A stretch of 64,000 nt of DNA from Streptomyces sp. NBC_00691 (GTDB taxonomy: Bacteria; Actinomycetota; Actinomycetes; Streptomycetales; Streptomycetaceae): positions 558,001-622,000 of the forward strand of contig NZ_CP109007.1 in the NCBI RefSeq assembly GCF_036226665.1. The letters are read 5' to 3'. Positions within the stretch are counted from its first letter, which is position 1, and every line of letters starts with the position of its first letter. Shown in pieces: positions 60,383-64,000 of the stretch. Position numbers and translations under genes: made by a program. Under the pieces are notes generated by a model. The model saw nothing but the letters and a program-made list of their open reading frames with translations. It ran no database searches and was not told where the DNA came from.

Positions 60383-60426
60383 GCGCGTTCGTGGCGCGTT
60401 CGTGGCGCGTTCGTGACGCGTTCGTG
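60383..60426. repeat. Four 11-bp direct repeats GCGCGTTCGTG
   Basis: Units at 60383-60393, 60394-60404 and 60405-60415 are identical; the fourth (60416-60426) has A for G at its first base. One unit equals one helical turn, so bound proteins would line up on one face. They lie 144 bases before the cutinase start, in the 374-base gap 60196-60569, where nothing else was found. Confidence 0.75.
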
Positions 60427-60569
60427 ACGCCGTCCGGAGAAGACCGGTGATTCTGCCGATGCCCGTGGGGCGTGCCGACCGGACAGTGGCCGAGCCAGAT
60501 CACGGCGTGGCCACCGTCCCGGACGCTCGGGGCCGCGGCCACCCCACGACACGAGAGGACGACTCCGTC

Positions 60570-61457
60570 GTGACACGACACCTCGGCGCGGCCATGGCCG
60601 CCGCCTGTCTGACCCTGCTGCTCGCCCCCGGCGCCCAGGCGGCCGGCTCCGCAACCGCCGGCACGGCCGCGGCCAACCCGTACGAGCGCGGCCCGGCGCC
60701 CACCCAGTCGAGCATCGAGGCGCTGCGCGGCTCGTACTCCGTCGGTGAGACGACCGTCTCCTCGCTCGCCGTCAGCGGCTTCGGCGGCGGCACGATCTAC
60801 TACCCGACGTCCACGAGCGACGGCACCTTCGGCGCGGTGGTGATCTCTCCGGGGTTCACCGCCTACCAGTCCTCCATCGCGTGGCTGGGGCCGAGGCTGG
60901 CCTCGCAGGGCTTCGTGGTGTTCACCATCGACACCCTGACCACGGTCGACCAGCCCGACAGCCGCGGGCGGCAACTCCTGGCGGCACTCGACTACCTGAC
61001 CCAGCGCAGCACCGTTCGGGGCCGCGTGGACGCGAGCCGGCTCGGTGTGATGGGGCACTCGATGGGCGGCGGCGGCACCCTCGAGGCGGCCAAGAGCCGG
61101 CCGTCGCTCAAGGCCGCCGTCCCCCTCACCGCGTGGAACACGGACAAGACCTGGCCCGAGATCACCACGCCCACGCTCGTCATCGGCGCCGACGGCGACA
61201 CGATCGCCCCCGTCGCCACCCACTCCGAGCCGTTCTACGAGAGCCTGCCCGGCTCCCTCGACAAGGCGTATCTGGAGCTGAACGGCGCCACGCACTTCAC
61301 CCCGAACTCGTCGAACACGACGATCGCGAAGTACAGCCTCTCCTGGCTCAAGCGTTTCATCGACGACGACGTCCGCTACGACCAGTTCCTGTGCCCGCTG
61401 CCGCGGCCGAGTCTGACGATCGACGAGTACCGGGGCACCTGCCCGCTCGGTTCCTGA
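60570..61457 (+). CDS. Secreted cutinase / polyester hydrolase (TfCut2/PETase-type)
   Basis: A 295-residue alpha/beta hydrolase. After the signal ([14 protein letters not shown]), [13 protein letters not shown] opens the mature protein as in Thermobifida cutinases. The nucleophile is Ser164 in MGHSMGGGG, with Asp210 ([10 protein letters not shown]) and His242 (GATHFTPN) completing the triad; the oxyanion loop has [16 protein letters not shown] and the substrate Trp is Trp189 in PLTAWN. The C-terminal Cys pair (FLCPL...GTCPL) probably forms the conserved disulfide. Cutin or other polyester hydrolysis in the soil is expected; activity on PET is possible but unproven. GTG is the start, giving a proper signal. 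Confidence 0.93.
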   Translation: MTRHLGAAMAAACLTLLLAPGAQAAGSATAGTAAANPYERGPAPTQSSIEALRGSYSVGETTVSSLAVSGFGGGTIYYPTSTSDGTFGAVVISPGFTAYQSSIAWLGPRLASQGFVVFTIDTLTTVDQPDSRGRQLLAALDYLTQRSTVRGRVDASRLGVMGHSMGGGGTLEAAKSRPSLKAAVPLTAWNTDKTWPEITTPTLVIGADGDTIAPVATHSEPFYESLPGSLDKAYLELNGATHFTPNSSNTTIAKYSLSWLKRFIDDDVRYDQFLCPLPRPSLTIDEYRGTCPLGS

Positions 61458-61482
61458 CGCCCTGTGCACCGTCACAGAGCCC

Positions 61483-61520
61483 GGTTCCCGGGTCTGGGCC
61501 GCTGCCCAGACCCGGGAACC
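61483..61520 (+). terminator. Strong terminator after the cutinase
   Basis: A perfect 17-bp stem (arms GGTTCCCGGGTCTGGGC and GCCCAGACCCGGGAACC) with loop CGCT, starting 26 bases past the stop codon, followed by TTCC. This is the strongest hairpin in the window. Confidence 0.85.
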
Positions 61521-61556
61521 TTCCGCCGTCCCGTACGGGTCGGTAACGTGATCGCC

Positions 61557-64000
61557 GTGAGCGGAACGACGCACACCGCCGACGGCCCGCGGCTCTACGA
61601 CCGCACGGCGGAACTCGCCGCCGTGGCCCGGCTGTCGGCCCGCGCCGCGGCCCGGCGCGGCGGCGTGCTGTTCGTCACCGGGAATCCCGGCGAGGGGCGC
61701 ACCGCCCTCCTCTCCCGGGCGGCATACGACTTTCCCGGTACGGCGCACCGGATCGCCGCACCCCATCACCGGGGCCCGTGGAGCGCGGCGCGGGCGCTGT
61801 TCGCGGCGCTCGCCCCCACCCCGGCGGCGGGGCGCCGGGCACTGCGGCTCGCACGGGGCGAGGACGGGCTCGCCCGGGCCGTGGCCGCCCTCGTCACCGA
61901 GCGGGAAGCCGTCCTGATCTGTGTGGACGACCTCCATCTGTGGGACGCGCATTCACGGGCCGCGCTCGCCGCGGCCTGGCAGGAGGCCGACGGCAGGGGG
62001 ACGGGCCCGGTGGGGTGGCTGGTGTCGGCCGCGCGCCATCACCGGTGCCCCGAGGTGCCGGGGGCGCGGACGGTACGGCTGGGGCGGCTGACCACGTCCG
62101 GGGCGCGGGCGCTGCTCGGTGACCTGTGCCCGGTGGTCGCCCCGGCGCCGCCGGTCGAGGAGCGGCTGCTGGACGAGGCGGACGGTCATCCCGGCGTCCT
62201 GGCCGCGGCGGTACGGCGCCTGACCGCGCCTCAGCTCTCGGGGTCCCTGCCCCTGCCGCGGCCGGCGGTCGACGACACGGTCCTCGCCGAGGTGTACGGA
62301 GGACTCCTGGAGCGTCTCCCCGCCGCCTCCCGCCGGCTGCTGGCCACGGTCGCCGTGGTGGCTCTGGCAGGCCGCGCCGGGGCCGACGGAGCGAGCCCGG
62401 CGGCGTACGGTGCCGGTGGCGTCGGCGGGCCGCCGTCCGGCGGCGTGCGCGGGGCGCGTGCCCCGGCCGAGCCGCTGGAGGGTCTGGTGGCGGACGGGCT
62501 GCTGCGCCGCCGCAGGGGCGGCGGCATCGGCTTCGAGGACCCCTTCCTGGGGCGCGCCGCGCTCGCCTCGGCCCGGCCGTCCTGGCCGGGCGCGACCCGG
62601 GCCCCCGCTCCGGCCGGGGGCGCGGACGCGTCTTCGACGGGCGGCCCCGGCACGGACACGGCGTCCTCCTCGGACCGGCCGGCGGCCGGTGCGGCGCTCG
62701 CGCGGGGTGCGGGCCATCGGGCCGACCGGCTGGGGCCGTCCGCCGCCGTGCGCGCGCTCTCCCCCGTCGCCCGGGGCCGTGCGCAGCTGGTCCGGGGGCT
62801 CGCGACGCTGGCCGGCGGTCCGGTCATGGACGCCCATGAGGCGCTGCTCCAGGCTGCGGAACTGCTGCGGGGGCGGGCGCCGGCGGAGGCGTCCGACGCC
62901 CGGTTCCTGGCGATGGAGGCGGCGTGGGCGGGCGGCGACGCGGAAGCCTGCCTGACCGCACTGGACGGCGGCGAGGACGTGCCCGCTCTGGAGCGGGACT
63001 TCGCCGACGGGCTGCGCGCCGCGCTGACCGTACGGCTGGACGACGCCCGTACGGCACTGGCGCGGGTGGTGGCCGGGGACGGCGGCGCGGACGATCCCCG
63101 GCTGCTCCTCCGGGCCGGGGCGGCCGCGCTCGTCGTCGGCGACACGACGGCGGCGGCCCGGATCCACGCCCGTGCGCTGGTGCGGGCGCGGGCGGAGCAC
63201 CGTACGGCCCTGCTGCCCCACGCCCTCGAACAACTCGCGTACGCCGAACTGCGGGCCGGCCGGTACAGCCGGGCGGCGCGCACGGCGTGGGAGGGGCTGC
63301 GGACGGCGGAGGCGACGGGTCAGCACAACGTCGCCGCCCACCAGCACGCCGTACTCGCGCTGGTGGCGTCGGTGGAGGGCGACGGGAGGGCGGTGACGGA
63401 GCACGCCGGGAGGGCGCTCGCGACGGCGGGGCCGCACGGGCTCGTGCAGGCGGCGACGCTCGCGGAGTGGGCGCTGGCCCGGGCCGAGCAGGGCCGGGGG
63501 CTGGCCGCCCAAGCGGCCGCGCGGCTCCTCCCGTTGGTCCGGCCGGGTCCTCGCGGCGGTCATTTCGCGCTGCGGATGCTGGTGGTCCCCTGTTTCGTGG
63601 AGAGCGCGGTCGCGGCCGGCCGGGACGCGGAGGCCCGGGACGCGGCCGAGGAGTACGCGGTGTGGGCCTCCCTGGGCGTCGACGGTCCCGCGCGGGCGCA
63701 ACTGGCGCGCTGCCGTGCCCTGCTCGCGGAGGGCGAGGCGCCGGCGTACTGGTTCCGCGAGGCGGTGCGCCGCCACGACAGCTGCGGGAACGACTTCGAG
63801 CGGGCCCGCACCCTTCTCGCGTACGGCACGTGGCTGAGGCGGCGCCGACGGCCGGGGGACGCGCGTGGTCCGCTGCGCGACGCCCTGGTGACCTTCGAGC
63901 GGGCCGCCGCCGGGGGCTGGGCGGAGCACGCGCGCTCCGAACTCCGCGCCACGGGAGGCGCGTCGGGCGGGGCGACGGGCCCCGCGGAGCCTCGCGAGCT
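61557..64000 (+). CDS. LuxR-type large ATP-binding regulator, N-terminal part (runs off right edge)
   Basis: About 814 codons are visible with no stop, so the C-terminal helix-turn-helix is outside. An AAA/P-loop module opens with RTAELAAVARLSARAAARRG and VLFVTGNPGEGRTALLSRA; its Walker A has Arg where Lys is usual. Walker B is VLICVDDLHLWD. Long helical repeats follow (TALLPHALEQLAYAELRAGR, WALARAEQGRGLAAQAAARL), like the LAL-type pathway activators. GTG is the start. LAL regulators often control secondary metabolism or sugar use. Assignment as LAL/LuxR rests on architecture since the HTH is not seen. Confidence 0.75.
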   Translation, partial: MSGTTHTADGPRLYDRTAELAAVARLSARAAARRGGVLFVTGNPGEGRTALLSRAAYDFPGTAHRIAAPHHRGPWSAARALFAALAPTPAAGRRALRLARGEDGLARAVAALVTEREAVLICVDDLHLWDAHSRAALAAAWQEADGRGTGPVGWLVSAARHHRCPEVPGARTVRLGRLTTSGARALLGDLCPVVAPAPPVEERLLDEADGHPGVLAAAVRRLTAPQLSGSLPLPRPAVDDTVLAEVYGGLLERLPAASRRLLATVAVVALAGRAGADGASPAAYGAGGVGGPPSGGVRGARAPAEPLEGLVADGLLRRRRGGGIGFEDPFLGRAALASARPSWPGATRAPAPAGGADASSTGGPGTDTASSSDRPAAGAALARGAGHRADRLGPSAAVRALSPVARGRAQLVRGLATLAGGPVMDAHEALLQAAELLRGRAPAEASDARFLAMEAAWAGGDAEACLTALDGGEDVPALERDFADGLRAALTVRLDDARTALARVVAGDGGADDPRLLLRAGAAALVVGDTTAAARIHARALVRARAEHRTALLPHALEQLAYAELRAGRYSRAARTAWEGLRTAEATGQHNVAAHQHAVLALVASVEGDGRAVTEHAGRALATAGPHGLVQAATLAEWALARAEQGRGLAAQAAARLLPLVRPGPRGGHFALRMLVVPCFVESAVAAGRDAEARDAAEEYAVWASLGVDGPARAQLARCRALLAEGEAPAYWFREAVRRHDSCGNDFERARTLLAYGTWLRRRRRPGDARGPLRDALVTFERAAAGGWAEHARSELRATGGASGGATGPAEPRE

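Noticed and set aside
61953..63929. Long minus-strand open frame opposite the LuxR-type regulator
   Set aside because: Its product is Arg/Pro/Gly/Ala-rich without any domain, while the plus strand has clear P-loop and helical-repeat sequence. It is a GC-rich shadow frame; similar shadows occur opposite most large genes.

Overview
This 64 kb window is very GC-rich actinobacterial DNA and almost certainly chromosomal Streptomyces. The evidence is strong G/C third-position bias, frequent GTG and TTG starts, 1- and 4-base stop/start overlaps, twin-arginine signal peptides, promoters of the TTGACN/TAGNNT type, and a gene complement typical of soil streptomycetes (secreted polymer hydrolases, class A beta-lactamase, ECF sigma factor, cutinase, macrolide glycosyltransferase). 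No rRNA, tRNA, CRISPR array, insertion sequence or prophage was seen.

Layout. (1) 1-12.8 kb is a glycan/uronate utilisation locus: a truncated FCD-type GntR regulator, a TIM-barrel isomerase/epimerase, a PL6 lyase, a GH29 fucosidase, a glucarate-dehydratase-like enolase, 5-dehydro-4-deoxyglucarate dehydratase, an ABC sugar importer (two permeases and a lipoprotein), a D-2-hydroxyacid dehydrogenase, an FAH-family hydrolase and an SGNH hydrolase. Two operator families are visible: ACATCSGATGT boxes (GntR/FCD candidate) and AAGCGCTT boxes (LacI type) at the importer promoter. (2) 12.8-18.2 kb is a mixed segment: a hypothetical protein, a large secreted delta-60/DUF11/RTX protein, an RNA 2',3'-cyclic phosphodiesterase, a pterin-dehydratase-like/VOC fusion and a class A beta-lactamase. 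(3) 18.2-20.1 kb holds a 12-codon ORF with a near-perfect Shine-Dalgarno, rare codons and competing RNA hairpins, followed by a CRP-type dyad and a DUF3995-ECF sigma-SRPBCC operon. (4) 20.2-23.1 kb has a secreted beta-helix protein and a beta-propeller phytase. (5) 23.1-30.7 kb is a five-gene, tightly coupled SWIM / unknown / VWA / MoxR-AAA / DUF5682 operon of unknown cellular function. (6) 30.7-45.7 kb is metabolic: FAD monooxygenase, HEAT-like protein, glutaminase-STAS, DUF7144 protein, secreted ricin-type lectin protein, an MFS/GlcG/aldo-keto reductase group, a beta-hydroxyacid dehydrogenase, lactate 2-monooxygenase, a gene broken by an in-frame amber codon, and FabV. (7) 45.7-52.2 kb carries a NEP1-like (NLP) protein, a probably leaderless macrolide glycosyltransferase under a TetR-like operator, a fused SecDF and an acyltransferase. 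(8) 52.3-60.2 kb is the most unusual block: a cupin, three tandem paralogues sharing an undescribed domain with an LHD-x-S-x2-G motif (two with zinc ribbon and membrane segments), an acidic-tailed membrane protein, an asparagine-synthetase-like ligase lacking the N-terminal glutaminase cysteine, and an aldehyde dehydrogenase, nearly all translationally coupled or closely spaced. (9) 60.2-64 kb has four 11-bp direct repeats, a cutinase/polyester hydrolase with a strong terminator, and the start of a LuxR-type ATP-binding regulator that runs off the window.

Assembled function. In region 1 the secreted lyase and the fucosidase would trim a uronate/fucose-containing glycan, the ABC system would import the products, and the dehydratase pair would take an aldarate to alpha-ketoglutarate semialdehyde; uronate dehydrogenase and the semialdehyde dehydrogenase are not in view. 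Several secreted genes (PL6, beta-helix, phytase, NLP, cutinase, lectin) fit life on plant litter or near roots. The two systems that look least described are the paralogue trio in region 8 and the leader-ORF RNA in region 3.
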